Of a DNA stretch of 64,000 bases, positions 1 to 7,826 are shown in pieces (positions within the stretch are counted from its first letter, which is position 1; every line of letters starts with the position of its first letter). A program made the translations under genes and the position numbers. The stretch is from assembly GCA_029167225.1 (NCBI GenBank), contig JARFNK010000001.1, positions 248,001 to 312,000 of the forward strand, in the 5' to 3' direction. The notes beneath the pieces are model-generated. The model was not told where the DNA came from. It did no database searches and was given only the letters and a program-made list of their open reading frames with translations. This DNA is from Sphingobium arseniciresistens. GTDB lineage: Bacteria; Pseudomonadota; Alphaproteobacteria; Sphingomonadales; Sphingomonadaceae.

Positions 1-2
1 GG

Positions 3-608
3 CGCGGCGGCGATTTCATGATCGTGCTCGACCGCAACGAATTGATGAGCAGCCGGATGAGCGGATCCGAAGAGGCGCTGGCGGACATGACCTGCGACCG
101 GCTGGGCAACCGCAAGGCGCCGCATCTGCTGATCGGCGGCTATGGCATGGGCTTCACCCTGCGCGCGGCACAAAGGCGGCTGGGCGCCGACGCGAAGCTG
201 ACCGTGGCGGAACTGGTGCCCGACATCATCGCCTGGGCACGCGGCCCGATGGCGGAACTCGCCGCCGGATGCCTGGACGATCCGCGCGTGGAGGTGATCG
301 AGGGCGATGTCGCCGCGCTGATCCGCGCGAGCACGGGCGTCTATGACGCGATCCTGCTGGACGTGGACAATGGCCCGGACGGCCTGACCCGCATCGGCAA
401 CGACCAGCTCTATTCCGCGCAGGGCCTCGCCTCGGCCAAGGCGGCGCTGCGTCCCGGCGGCATCCTGGCAGTCTGGTCCGCCGCGCCCGACACCGTCTTC
501 GCCAACCGCATGCGCCGCGCCGGCTTCAACGTCGACGAAGTCGTCGTCCGCGCCCGCTCCAACGGCAAGGGCCCGCGCCATGTGATCTGGTTCGGGACGA
601 AGCGGTAG
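3..608 (+). CDS. Spermidine synthase-like methyltransferase (5' partial)
   Basis: This is a Rossmann-fold protein of the spermidine synthase/SAM-dependent methyltransferase type. The glycine-rich loop LIGGYGMGFTLRA (about residues 38-50 counted from the ATG at 18) and the following acidic strand (VAEL) are the usual cofactor-binding elements, and DAILLDVDNGP is the active-site strand. The frame is open to the left edge (codons RGGDF precede the ATG), and family members carry that stretch inside the protein, so the gene is cut by the window and the ATG at 18 is probably internal. The substrate is not evident; many such proteins in alphaproteobacteria are not true polyamine synthases. It stands alone here, followed by a repeat-rich stretch. 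Confidence 0.75.
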   Translation, partial: RGGDFMIVLDRNELMSSRMSGSEEALADMTCDRLGNRKAPHLLIGGYGMGFTLRAAQRRLGADAKLTVAELVPDIIAWARGPMAELAAGCLDDPRVEVIEGDVAALIRASTGVYDAILLDVDNGPDGLTRIGNDQLYSAQGLASAKAALRPGGILAVWSAAPDTVFANRMRRAGFNVDEVVVRARSNGKGPRHVIWFGTKR

Positions 609-640
609 GGCGGCTGGCGAGCGGATGGTGCAACGCCGAA

Positions 641-724
641 GCCGTTCGCCCTGAGCTTGTCGAAACCCCGTCCTTTTCCGGCGCAGGGAAAGACGGCCCT
701 TCGACAGGCTCAGCGCGAACGGCG
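641..724. repeat. Dispersed palindromic repeat, copy 1 (two arms)
   Basis: Two imperfect inverted arms of about 34 bp share the core CTGAGC(T/C)TGTCGAA and its complement TTCGACAGGCTCAG, with GCCGTTCG at the outer ends. The same core recurs at 5337-5417, 10343-10375 and 60711-60792, always between genes. It resembles the REP-like intergenic repeats known from sphingomonad genomes. Confidence 0.75.
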
Positions 725-760
725 GCTGGTGGCCGGAGGCGACGAGAAGGAGACTCTCTG

Positions 761-795
761 CTCCCCTCCCTGAAAGGGAGGGGCCGGGGGTGGGT
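761..795. repeat. Left 35-bp inverted repeat flanking the DUF559 gene
   Basis: This 35-bp sequence matches the reverse complement of 1178-1212 at 33 of 35 positions by eye. Each arm also holds its own small palindrome (CTCCCTGAAAGGGAG here). It lies 34 bp upstream of the DUF559 start codon. Confidence 0.85.
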
Positions 796-829
796 AGGCG
801 AGCGGAGCGAGCCTCGCTACGATACCACA

Positions 830-1225
830 ATGCGCCGTGTTCCCGATTTCCTGACCGCGAATGCCCGCTCTTTGCGCAACGGGCAAACGAATGCCGAGCG
901 ATTGGTCTGGCGGCGGATCTCTCGCTATCGCCCGCGTTTCACGCGTCAGCTGGTGGTCGGGCCCTATATCGTTGATCTTGCCTGTCGTTCAGCGAAATTG
1001 GCGGTCGAGTTTGATGGCGCTCAGCATCTTGAAGCACAAGATTATGATGGTCTTCGCGCGGCCTCTCTGACTGAAAATGGCTGGACCGTGCTGCGCTTCT
1101 GGAACAGCCAAGTCGCCGAAAATCCCGACGGTGTAGTGGAGGCGATCCTCCTCAAGGCCGCCGAGTGCCTCGGCGGAACCCACCCCCAGCCCCTCCCTTC
1201 CAGGGAGGGGAGAAGGAAAAGCTGA
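830..1225 (+). CDS. DUF559 family protein (Vsr/endonuclease-like fold)
   Basis: A 131-residue protein of the DUF559 family, which is related to very-short-patch-repair and PD-(D/E)xK nucleases. The family pattern is visible: NAERLVWRRI near residues 22-31, then YIVDLACRSAKLAVEFDG, where the D and the E of EFDG are the expected metal-binding acids, then GWTVLRFWNSQV near the end. The last residues (THPQPLPSREG) are encoded by the right-hand inverted repeat, so the repeat supplies the tail of the protein. The start ATG at 830 follows the left repeat. No partner methylase is nearby. Nuclease activity is inferred from family resemblance only; the flanking repeats suggest a small mobile or mobilised unit. 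Confidence 0.8.
   Translation: MRRVPDFLTANARSLRNGQTNAERLVWRRISRYRPRFTRQLVVGPYIVDLACRSAKLAVEFDGAQHLEAQDYDGLRAASLTENGWTVLRFWNSQVAENPDGVVEAILLKAAECLGGTHPQPLPSREGRRKS
1178..1212. repeat. Right 35-bp inverted repeat flanking the DUF559 gene
   Basis: Inverted partner of 761-795 (33/35). It overlaps the 3' end of the DUF559 reading frame and encodes most of its C-terminal tail. Confidence 0.85.
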
Positions 1226-1247
1226 CCGTCCCCTAGCCACCCAACGC

Positions 1248-1336
1248 CGTCATTCCCGCGAAGGCGGGAACCCATTTCCTGACTTCACCCCAGGCACAAG
1301 GTTAGGGAGATAGCCCCCGTATTCGCGAGGATGACG
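1248..1336. repeat. REP-like repeat with CGTCAT ends
   Basis: Begins CGTCATTCCCGCGAAGGCGGG and ends with a near-complement finishing in GATGACG, giving two arms about 21 bp long (roughly 17 matches). A shorter element with the same CGTCAT core lies at 4335-4367. The stretch from 1226 to 1384 holds no gene. Confidence 0.6.
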
Positions 1337-1384
1337 ATGTAAAGCGGACTATCCGCCATCCATCACCCAGCGCACCACTCTTCC

Positions 1385-2017
1385 TTAACGCAGCCCCAGA
1401 AACTTATGCGTCTGCAGGGTCAGGCGCCAGTGGGGGCGGTCCATCACGAAGGCGATGGCCGCTTCCACATTCGCCACGCCGCGCGCGTCGTCCATCGGCT
1501 GGAGCAGCAGGTGGTCGAAGGCCCAGCCTTCCATCGCGTCGACATCGCTGCCCGGCTGCGGCCAGACGAGCTTCAGCTCATTGCCCGATTGCTGGATGAC
1601 CGTGCTGCCCGCCTTGGGGCTGACGCAGATCCAGTCGATGCCGGGATGCGCGGCGATCGTGCCGTTGCTTTCGATCGCGATCTCGAAGCCGCGCGCGTGC
1701 AGCGCATCGACCAGTGCATCGTCCACCTGCAGCATGGGTTCGCCGCCGGTGAGCACGATATAGCGCTCCGCCGCGCCTTCTCCCCAATAGGCCTGCGCTT
1801 CATCGGCCAGCGCATCCGCATCGGTAAAGCGACCGCCGCCCGCGCCGTCGATCCCCACGAAATCGGTGTCACAGAACTGGCAGATCGCGCTCGCCCGATC
1901 CTGCTCGCGCCCCGTCCACAGGTTGCAGCCGGCAAAGCGCAGGAAGACCGCGCGCCGCCCGGCCCGCACGCCTTCGCCCTGCAGCGTCAGGAACATTTCC
2001 TTGACGGAATAGGCCAT
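1385..2017 (-). CDS. queE: 7-carboxy-7-deazaguanine synthase QueE
   Basis: QueE is a radical-SAM enzyme that rearranges 6-carboxy-tetrahydropterin to 7-carboxy-7-deazaguanine in the queuosine/7-deazaguanine pathway. The N terminus KEMFLTLQGEG is typical. The [4Fe-4S] cysteines are spaced C31-X14-C46-X2-C49, the CX14CX2C variant known in some QueE proteins instead of CX3CX2C. LTGGEPMLQ and a C-terminal QTHKFLG follow. The ATG at 2017 was chosen over the longer frame because family similarity starts there; it gives 210 residues. It lies four bases after the queC stop, so the two are translated together. Confidence 0.93.
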   Translation of the reverse strand: MAYSVKEMFLTLQGEGVRAGRRAVFLRFAGCNLWTGREQDRASAICQFCDTDFVGIDGAGGGRFTDADALADEAQAYWGEGAAERYIVLTGGEPMLQVDDALVDALHARGFEIAIESNGTIAAHPGIDWICVSPKAGSTVIQQSGNELKLVWPQPGSDVDAMEGWAFDHLLLQPMDDARGVANVEAAIAFVMDRPHWRLTLQTHKFLGLR

Positions 2018-2021
2018 GGTC

Positions 2022-2714
2022 TCAGGGCTTAGTCGCGTAGACCGTGGGGTCGGGGAGGCCCGCTTCCTCGAAGCCCTTGGCGCGCAGGCGGCAGCTGTCG
2101 CACAGGCCGCAATGCTTGCCATCGGGCGTCGGATCGTAGCAGGACCAGCTCATCCCTGCGTCCAGCCTGAGCCGCGCGGCCTCGCGCACGATATCGGCCT
2201 TGCTCATATATTGCAGCGGCGTGTTGATGCGCAGCGGATTGCCCTCCACCCCGGCCTTGGTGGCGAGGTTCGCCATCTTCTGGAAGGCCTCGATGAATTC
2301 GGGGCGGCAATCGGGATAGCCGGAATAATCGAGCGCGTTTACGCCGATGAAGATGTCGTTGGCGCCCGCCACTTCCGCCAGCCCGAGCGTGAGCGAGAGG
2401 AAAATGGTGTTGCGGGCGGGAACATAGGTGATCGGGATCTCGTCGCCCACGCCGCCCTTCGGCACGGCGATGTCGGCGGTGAGCGCCGATCCGCCAAAGG
2501 CGGTCAGGTCCAGCGGCAGCACGATGTGCGAGATGGCGTTGAGCGCCGACGCGATGCGCGCCGCCGCGCTCAGTTCCACCCGGTGGCGCTGGTTATAGTC
2601 GACGGTCAGCGCCAGCAGGCGGAAGCCCGCTTCACGTGCGAGGCCCGCGGCGACCATGGAATCCAGCCCGCCGGAGAGCAGGACAACGGCGAATTTATTC
2701 GTGCTTGCAACCAT
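2022..2714 (-). CDS. queC: 7-cyano-7-deazaguanine synthase QueC
   Basis: QueC converts 7-carboxy-7-deazaguanine to preQ0 with ATP and ammonia. The ATP-pyrophosphatase P-loop SGGLDS is at residues 14-19, and a C-terminal zinc cluster is formed by Cys residues in SCYDP and CGLCDSC. The length of 230 residues fits the family. The ATG at 2714 was preferred to an upstream in-frame start at 2750 because FAVVLLSGG should lie close to the N terminus. queC precedes queE on the minus strand, so the two adjacent steps are made together. QueD is not in the window. Confidence 0.93.
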   Translation of the reverse strand: MVASTNKFAVVLLSGGLDSMVAAGLAREAGFRLLALTVDYNQRHRVELSAAARIASALNAISHIVLPLDLTAFGGSALTADIAVPKGGVGDEIPITYVPARNTIFLSLTLGLAEVAGANDIFIGVNALDYSGYPDCRPEFIEAFQKMANLATKAGVEGNPLRINTPLQYMSKADIVREAARLRLDAGMSWSCYDPTPDGKHCGLCDSCRLRAKGFEEAGLPDPTVYATKP

Positions 2715-2827
2715 GATGCCCCCGCTAGACCCGGCAAAGTCGCCGCGCAAGAGGCTGGAACCGCCTGTCGCCGTTGATCAGACCGGCTAATGGTGCAAGG
2801 CAAATGCCCGCGATGGTGGCAATCGCG

Positions 2828-3268
2828 TCAATGCGCCCCACCGCACACCCCAACGCGCCGCGCCTCCATTTCGAAGGAAAAGGGCGCGCCCTCGGCGATG
2901 CCCTGCGATTGGATCTGGACGAGCCGTGGCGTCTCGATGCGCAGGTCCGTGCGGCCATTGCCGGCCGCTGCGCAATCATAGGTGACGACGATATGCTGGG
3001 CGGCATCCGTCACGACAAAGCGCTGGCAGCTGCTGCGCGCATGCTGGACCTGCAGCAGCAGGCGCGGGTCGCCCAGGCACAGATGCGAGACTGCGCCGCC
3101 TGGTTCCCGAACGCGCAATTCCCAGTTACCGCGTTCAAGGCCGCCAAGCCCCGCGAGCGCCGGCGCCTGCGCCACGCCGGCACCTGCGGTCAGCCCGCCG
3201 CTAAGAGCCAGCGCCGCCAGTCCCAGCCGCAATCGTGATGCAATCTTCGAATCTAGGCCGCGCCTCAT
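2828..3268 (-). CDS. Small secreted protein, DUF3617-like
   Basis: About 146 residues. The N terminus (MRRGLDSKIASRLRLG, then a hydrophobic LAALALSGGLTAG stretch ending in AQA) looks like a signal peptide, which is why the start at 3268 was chosen over 3316. The mature part runs from RGNWELRVREPG through CLGDPRLLLQ to a late paired cysteine and resembles DUF3617 periplasmic proteins (GxWE near the N terminus, conserved Cys pairs). Its function is unknown. It is upstream of queC on the same strand, with a 113-bp gap. Confidence 0.6.
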   Translation of the reverse strand: MRRGLDSKIASRLRLGLAALALSGGLTAGAGVAQAPALAGLGGLERGNWELRVREPGGAVSHLCLGDPRLLLQVQHARSSCQRFVVTDAAQHIVVTYDCAAAGNGRTDLRIETPRLVQIQSQGIAEGAPFSFEMEARRVGVCGGAH

Positions 3269-3395
3269 TCTTCCCGCCTCCTCCAGCGGTCGCCGCCAGC
3301 GGATGCGGCGTTCCATCGCCCGCTACCGCAGAAATGGGGCGATTTCATTGCAAATGGGGCAGGCTCCGCCGCATTTCAATGCCGTAGCGTAACGA

Positions 3396-4334
3396 TCAGT
3401 TGGCGAAGCTTGCCAATGTCACGGGAAAGAGCCGGGAGCAGAATGCGCAATCGACGGTGATGATCCCCTGCTCGTCCGCCATCTCCGCCCGCTCGCTTGC
3501 CGGGAAGCGGCCGATGACGTCGCGGATGTGGACGATGTCGCAGCGGCATCCCTTGGCGACCGGCGCAGCGGGCAGCACCCGCACTTCGTCCTCCTCGTGG
3601 AACAGCCGCCAGATGATGTCCGACAGCGGCAGCGCCGCGTCGGTCAGTTCCTCATTCTTCAGCGTTTCGGCCAGCGCCTGCACATGCTCCCATTCGGGAT
3701 GGTCGTGGCGGACGTGCAATCGCTCACGCCCCACCTCCCCTTCGGGCAGGTGCTGGAGGAGGATGCCGGAGGCAAGGCAGCCGGCACCCTTGTCATGGCG
3801 GGTGCCGATCTGCACGAAGCTGGGGATCTGTTCGGACTGGACGAAATAATGCTCCGCCGCCTTGCCCAGAGAATGGCCCTCCAGCGGCACGATGCCCTGG
3901 TAGCGATGCCCCCCGGTGGCGCCATCGGCCGCCTGATCGAAGGTGATCGCCAGATAGCCCTTGCCGAACAGCCCGAACAGCGTCGGATCAGGCCCCAGCT
4001 CCGCCAGCCGGTCGGCATCGAACTTCACATAGCCACGCACTTCCCCGGCGCGATAGTCCGCCACCAGCAGGCTGACGACACCATGCTCGGTCTGCGCCTG
4101 CATGGTGAGCTGCCCGCCGACATCCTTGAGCGTGGAGCCCAGCAAAGCGGCCAGCACCAGAGCCTCCGCCAGCAGCCGCTCGATCGGCGGCGGATAGGCA
4201 TGGGCGGCCAGCACCTCGTCCAGCACCGGGCCAAGCCGCACGATCCGCCCGCGCACATGCCGCGCGGGGATGGTGAAGCCAAGGGCGCTGTCGAGGTCGG
4301 TCGAGATGGTCAAGCGGTGGTCCCACAAAAGCAA
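3396..4334 (-). CDS. hslO: Redox-regulated chaperone Hsp33
   Basis: Hsp33 is a cytoplasmic holdase switched on by oxidation and unfolding. The C-terminal zinc/redox centre is intact: Cys263 and Cys265 (GCRCD), Cys296 and Cys299 (DCAFCS). The length of 312 residues is normal. No ATG is available near the family N terminus; the frame opens at TTG 4334, with a second TTG at 4328. A 12-bp perfect hairpin lies directly before this start and its 3' arm carries the likely ribosome-binding AGGGA. The gene follows argF on the same strand. Confidence 0.92.
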   Translation of the reverse strand: MLLWDHRLTISTDLDSALGFTIPARHVRGRIVRLGPVLDEVLAAHAYPPPIERLLAEALVLAALLGSTLKDVGGQLTMQAQTEHGVVSLLVADYRAGEVRGYVKFDADRLAELGPDPTLFGLFGKGYLAITFDQAADGATGGHRYQGIVPLEGHSLGKAAEHYFVQSEQIPSFVQIGTRHDKGAGCLASGILLQHLPEGEVGRERLHVRHDHPEWEHVQALAETLKNEELTDAALPLSDIIWRLFHEEDEVRVLPAAPVAKGCRCDIVHIRDVIGRFPASERAEMADEQGIITVDCAFCSRLFPVTLASFAN

Positions 4335-4367
4335 TCCGTCATCCCTACGCCTGGCAGGGATGACGGA
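4335..4367 (-). promoter_or_regulatory. Perfect 12-bp hairpin overlapping the hslO translation start region
   Basis: Arms 4335-4346 and 4356-4367 are exactly complementary around a 9-base loop. On the minus strand the 3' arm contains AGGGA about eight bases before TTG 4334. It has no following T-run, so it is not a convincing terminator for argF. It may be a repeat related to the CGTCAT element at 1248, or a structure that masks the hslO ribosome site. Confidence 0.55.
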
Positions 4368-4392
4368 ATATCATGACAGATATAGGCGCGGA

Positions 4393-5319
4393 TCAGAGCT
4401 TTCCAAGCGCCCAGAGCAGTACCGACTTCTGCGCGTGGATGCGGTTTTCCGCCTCGTCCCACACCAGGGACTGCGGCCCGTCGATGACGGCGCCCACCAC
4501 TTCCTCCTCGCGATGCGCAGGCAGGCAGTGGAGGAACTTGGCGGTGGGCTTGGCCAGCGCCATTAGCTCTTCCGTCACCTGATAGGGCATCATCGCCGCG
4601 ATCTTGTTGTGCGCATGTTCCTGCCCCATCGACACCCAGGTATCGGTGACGACGATGTCAGCGCCCGCCGCAACCTCTGCCGCATCGCGCGACAGGGTGA
4701 TCTTCGCCCCGAGCGCGCTCGCCGCCTCGGCAAAGCGCGGATCGGGCTCATAGCCCTGCGGCACGCCGATACGCACGTCGAACTTGAGCAACCCCGCCGC
4801 CTCGACGATCGAGTGCAGCACGTTGTTGCCATCGCCCAGCCACGCCCACTGGCTGCCAGGCAGCGCCACGCCATGCTCGACCACGGTAAGCAGGTCGGCG
4901 ACGATCTGGCAGGGATGCGACAGGTCGGTGAGGCCGTTGATGACCGGGACGGTGGCATGGGCCGCCATTTCCTCGATCTTCGCATGGTCGTCGGTACGGA
5001 TCATGATTGCGTCGCACATGCGGGAGAGGACGCGGGCGGTGTCCGCCACTGTCTCGCCGCGGCCAAGCTGGCTGGTCGCGCCGTCCAGGATTAGCGAGCT
5101 GCCGCCCAGCTGGCGGATCGCCATGTCGAACGAGACGCGGGTTCGGGTGGAGTTTTTCTCGAAGATCATCGCCAGCGTATGGCCGGCGAGCGGCGCATCG
5201 GCGTCCGCCTGCCCCTTGGGCCAGGTTGCGCGGGCGGCCTTGCGGTCGATGGCGTCGGCGATCATGGCGGCGATCGCATCGCCGCCGGCATCGGACAGAT
5301 TCAGAAAATGTCTGGTCAC
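4393..5319 (-). CDS. argF: Ornithine carbamoyltransferase
   Basis: Makes citrulline from ornithine and carbamoyl phosphate in arginine synthesis. The carbamoyl-phosphate loop STRTR is at residues 57-61, the ornithine/catalytic motif HCLP at 264-267, and [11 protein letters not shown] lies in between. 308 residues is the normal length. It follows argD on the same strand with a 106-bp gap that is filled by a repeat, so the two may be cotranscribed. Confidence 0.95.
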   Translation of the reverse strand: MTRHFLNLSDAGGDAIAAMIADAIDRKAARATWPKGQADADAPLAGHTLAMIFEKNSTRTRVSFDMAIRQLGGSSLILDGATSQLGRGETVADTARVLSRMCDAIMIRTDDHAKIEEMAAHATVPVINGLTDLSHPCQIVADLLTVVEHGVALPGSQWAWLGDGNNVLHSIVEAAGLLKFDVRIGVPQGYEPDPRFAEAASALGAKITLSRDAAEVAAGADIVVTDTWVSMGQEHAHNKIAAMMPYQVTEELMALAKPTAKFLHCLPAHREEEVVGAVIDGPQSLVWDEAENRIHAQKSVLLWALGKL

Positions 5320-5336
5320 TATAATACCCCTTCAAC

Positions 5337-5417
5337 CCGTCCGGGGCTGAGCCTGTCGAAGTCTCGTCCTCCCTTTTAGGAGAAAGAACGGCGCTTCGGC
5401 ACGCCCAGCGCGAACGG
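5337..5417. repeat. Dispersed palindromic repeat, copy 2
   Basis: Contains GCTGAGCCTGTCGAAG in the left arm and a diverged complement (CTTCGGCACGCCCAGCGCGAAC) split across the right arm. It fills the argD-argF gap and belongs to the same family as 641-724. Confidence 0.7.
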
Positions 5418-5425
5418 AGGCTGTT

Positions 5426-6622
5426 TCAGGCGGCTACCGGCGCCTCATAGCTCCGCGCACCGGCGGACAGCTTCTCGACGCATTCGGTGATGTGGCTTTC
5501 CTCGATCACCAGCGGCGGCAGGATGCGCACGACATTCTGCCCGGCGGAGACCGTCAGCAGGCCGTGATGGTCGCGCAGATGCGCCACGAAGCCGCGGGCA
5601 TCCGCCGTATCCTTGAGTTTGAGGCCCAGCATCAGGCCGACGCCGCGCACATCCTCGAACAGATCGTCATGATTGGGGATGAGCTGCTCCAGCGCCGCGC
5701 GCAGGCGCGCGCCCTTGGCCTTCACATTCTCCAGGAAGCCCGGCGCCAGCACTTCGTCCAGCACGGCATTGCCCACCGCCATGGCGAGCGGATTGCCGCC
5801 ATAGGTGGAGCCATGGGTGCCGAACACCATGCCCTTCGCCGCCTCTTCCGTGGCGAGGCAGGCGCCGAGCGGGAAGCCCGCACCGATGCCCTTGGCCACT
5901 GCCATGATATCCGGCGTGATACCATATTGCTCATAGGCGAAGAAGGTGCCGGTACGGGCATAGCCGCACTGCACCTCGTCCAGGATCAGCAGCAGGCCCT
6001 GGTCGTCGCACAGCTTGCGCAGGCCGGTCAGGAACTCCTGCGTCGCCGCCGTCACGCCGCCTTCGCCCTGCACCGTTTCCAGCATGAAGCCGGCCGTGCT
6101 GTCATCGACCTGCGCGCTCGAGGCTTCCAGGTCGTTGAACGGCACCACTGCGAAGCCGGGCAGCAGCGGTTCGAAGCCGTCGCGCATCTTGGGCTGGCTG
6201 GTCGCGCTGATCGTGCCCAGCGTCCGCCCGTGAAAGGCGTTGTCGAAGGTGATGATCTTGTGCCGGCCGGGATTGCCATTGGCATAGTGATAGCGACGCG
6301 CGGTCTTGATTGCGCATTCCACCGCCTCGGCGCCCGAATTGGTGAAGAACACCGTATCGGCAAAGGTGCTGTCGACAAGGCGCTGCGCGAGCTTCTCGCC
6401 CAGCGGCGATCCGTAGAGGTTCGACACATGCATCAAGGTCGCGGCCTGATCGGCGATCGTCTTCACCAGCCGCGGATGGCCATGGCCCAGCAGGTTGACC
6501 GCGATGCCGCTGGCGAAATCCAGATAGCGTTCGCCGCGCTCGCCGATCAGATGACAGCCCTCGCCTCGGACCGGACGCACATCGCACCGGGGGTAAACGG
6601 GCATGAGCGGCGTAATCGACAT
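5426..6622 (-). CDS. argD: Acetylornithine aminotransferase
   Basis: PLP-dependent class III aminotransferase of arginine synthesis (N-acetylglutamate semialdehyde to N-acetylornithine); many members also act in lysine synthesis as DapC. Visible features are FFTNSGAEA, HGRTLG, LDEVQ and the PLP lysine K244 in AVAKGIG. The ATG at 6622 was chosen because it gives the family length (398 residues) and starts MSITPLMPVYPRCD; the longer frame to 6721 has no similarity. The order argD-argF-hslO on one strand suggests a small operon, with a sigma-70-like promoter and a hairpin upstream. Confidence 0.94.
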   Translation of the reverse strand: MSITPLMPVYPRCDVRPVRGEGCHLIGERGERYLDFASGIAVNLLGHGHPRLVKTIADQAATLMHVSNLYGSPLGEKLAQRLVDSTFADTVFFTNSGAEAVECAIKTARRYHYANGNPGRHKIITFDNAFHGRTLGTISATSQPKMRDGFEPLLPGFAVVPFNDLEASSAQVDDSTAGFMLETVQGEGGVTAATQEFLTGLRKLCDDQGLLLILDEVQCGYARTGTFFAYEQYGITPDIMAVAKGIGAGFPLGACLATEEAAKGMVFGTHGSTYGGNPLAMAVGNAVLDEVLAPGFLENVKAKGARLRAALEQLIPNHDDLFEDVRGVGLMLGLKLKDTADARGFVAHLRDHHGLLTVSAGQNVVRILPPLVIEESHITECVEKLSAGARSYEAPVAA

Positions 6623-6661
6623 GATACCTTCCCTTCGCTTGTGGTCCAACATGGTCCGAAA

Positions 6662-6697
6662 CGCAAAAAGGCGGCCCCCGCCGGGCCGCCCTTTGCG
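6662..6697 (-). terminator. Terminator-like hairpin in the argD leader
   Basis: GGCGGCCC (6670-6677) pairs with GGGCCGCC (6683-6690), extended by CGCAAA/TTTGCG outside. Read on the minus strand the stem is followed by five Ts. It sits about 40 bases before argD and starts almost at the predicted transcript start, so it may attenuate or stabilise the argD transcript. Confidence 0.6.
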
Positions 6698-6704
6698 AGA
6701 GGCG

Positions 6705-6734
6705 CCTATACAGGGCGCCACCGCTCAGCGTCAA
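6705..6734 (-). promoter_or_regulatory. Sigma-70-like promoter for argD
   Basis: On the minus strand TTGACG (6729-6734) is followed after 18 bases by TATAGG (6705-6710). The predicted start, near 6698, would place the leader hairpin at the very 5' end of the transcript. Confidence 0.5.
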
Positions 6735-6809
6735 CCATTGCCCATGATCGCGCGATTGCACGCGCCGGGCTCTGGACCGCGTCCTGCACCGCCGCCTATC
6801 ATGGGACGC

Positions 6810-7826
6810 ATGACATCGCTTGATTCCTTCGTTTCCGGCCTGCCCAAGGCGGAACTTCACCTGCACATCGAAGGGAGCCTTGAGCCCGAACTCATGTTCG
6901 CGCTCGCCCTTCGCAATGGCGTTTCCATCCCTTTCGCATCGGTCGAGGAGGTGCGGCAAGCCTATGACTTCAGCAATCTGCAGGATTTCCTCGACATCTA
7001 TTATGCCGGCGCGGACGTGCTGCGCACGGCGGCCGATTTCCGCGATCTCGCCCTCGCCTATTTCACCCGCGCGGCGGCGGACAATGTCGTCCATGCCGAG
7101 ATTTTCTTCGATCCGCAGACCCACACCGATCGGGGCATTCCGTTCGACACGGTGATGGAGGGGCTGCTGGCCGGCATGAACGAGGCCGAACAGCGGCTTG
7201 GCGTGACATCGAAGCTGATCCTGTGCTTCCTGCGCCATCTGGACGAGGATGCCGCGCTCGCCACACTGGCACAGGCCGAGCCGTGGCTCGACCGGATTGC
7301 GGGCGTCGGCCTCGATTCGTCCGAAGTCGGCCACCCGCCCTCGAAATTCGCGAAAGTCTTCGCGCGGGCCGGCGAACTGGGCCTGAAGCGCGTTGCCCAT
7401 GCCGGCGAGGAAGGGCCGCCCGCCTATGTCCATGAAGCGCTGGACCTGCTGCATATCGACCGGCTGGACCATGGCAACCGCGCGATGGAAGACGCGCCGC
7501 TGGTCGCCCGATTGGCACGGGAACAGATGACGCTGACCGTCTGCCCGCTTTCCAACCTGAAGCTCTGCGTGGTGGACGCCATGGCCGCCCACCCCATTCC
7601 CGCCATGCTGGAGGCCGGTTTGCGCGTGACCATCAATTCGGATGACCCGGCCTATTTCGGCGGCTATGTGAACGACAATTATCGCGCGGTCGCTGCCACG
7701 GGCATGGTCGACCGGGAAGATTTTGCCGCCATCGCGCGCAACAGCTTCCTGGGTTCCTTCCTGCCCGACGACATCGTCGCCGCGCATCTATCCGCCATTG
7801 ACGCCTATGTGGAGACGACACGATGA
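6810..7826 (+). CDS. Adenosine/adenine deaminase family protein (probable adenine deaminase)
   Basis: Zinc-dependent amidohydrolase of the adenosine deaminase family. The metal motif HLH is at residues 17-19, HAGEEGPP supplies the next zinc His and catalytic Glu, LDHGN follows, and SDDPAYFGG carries the C-terminal Asp. SSEVGHPPSKF and CPLSNLKLCVV are features I associate with the adenine deaminase branch rather than adenosine deaminase. ATG 6810 fits the family N terminus (SFVSGLPKAELHLH); ATG 6801 is the alternative. Its last four bases overlap the next gene, a purine-type phosphoribosyltransferase, which fits adenine to hypoxanthine to IMP salvage. Confidence 0.85.
   Translation: MTSLDSFVSGLPKAELHLHIEGSLEPELMFALALRNGVSIPFASVEEVRQAYDFSNLQDFLDIYYAGADVLRTAADFRDLALAYFTRAAADNVVHAEIFFDPQTHTDRGIPFDTVMEGLLAGMNEAEQRLGVTSKLILCFLRHLDEDAALATLAQAEPWLDRIAGVGLDSSEVGHPPSKFAKVFARAGELGLKRVAHAGEEGPPAYVHEALDLLHIDRLDHGNRAMEDAPLVARLAREQMTLTVCPLSNLKLCVVDAMAAHPIPAMLEAGLRVTINSDDPAYFGGYVNDNYRAVAATGMVDREDFAAIARNSFLGSFLPDDIVAAHLSAIDAYVETTR

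Noticed and set aside
6102-7787. Minus-strand frame of 561 codons opposite the adenine deaminase
   Set aside because: The plus strand carries HxH and other deaminase motifs; the minus frame crosses into argD in the wrong phase.
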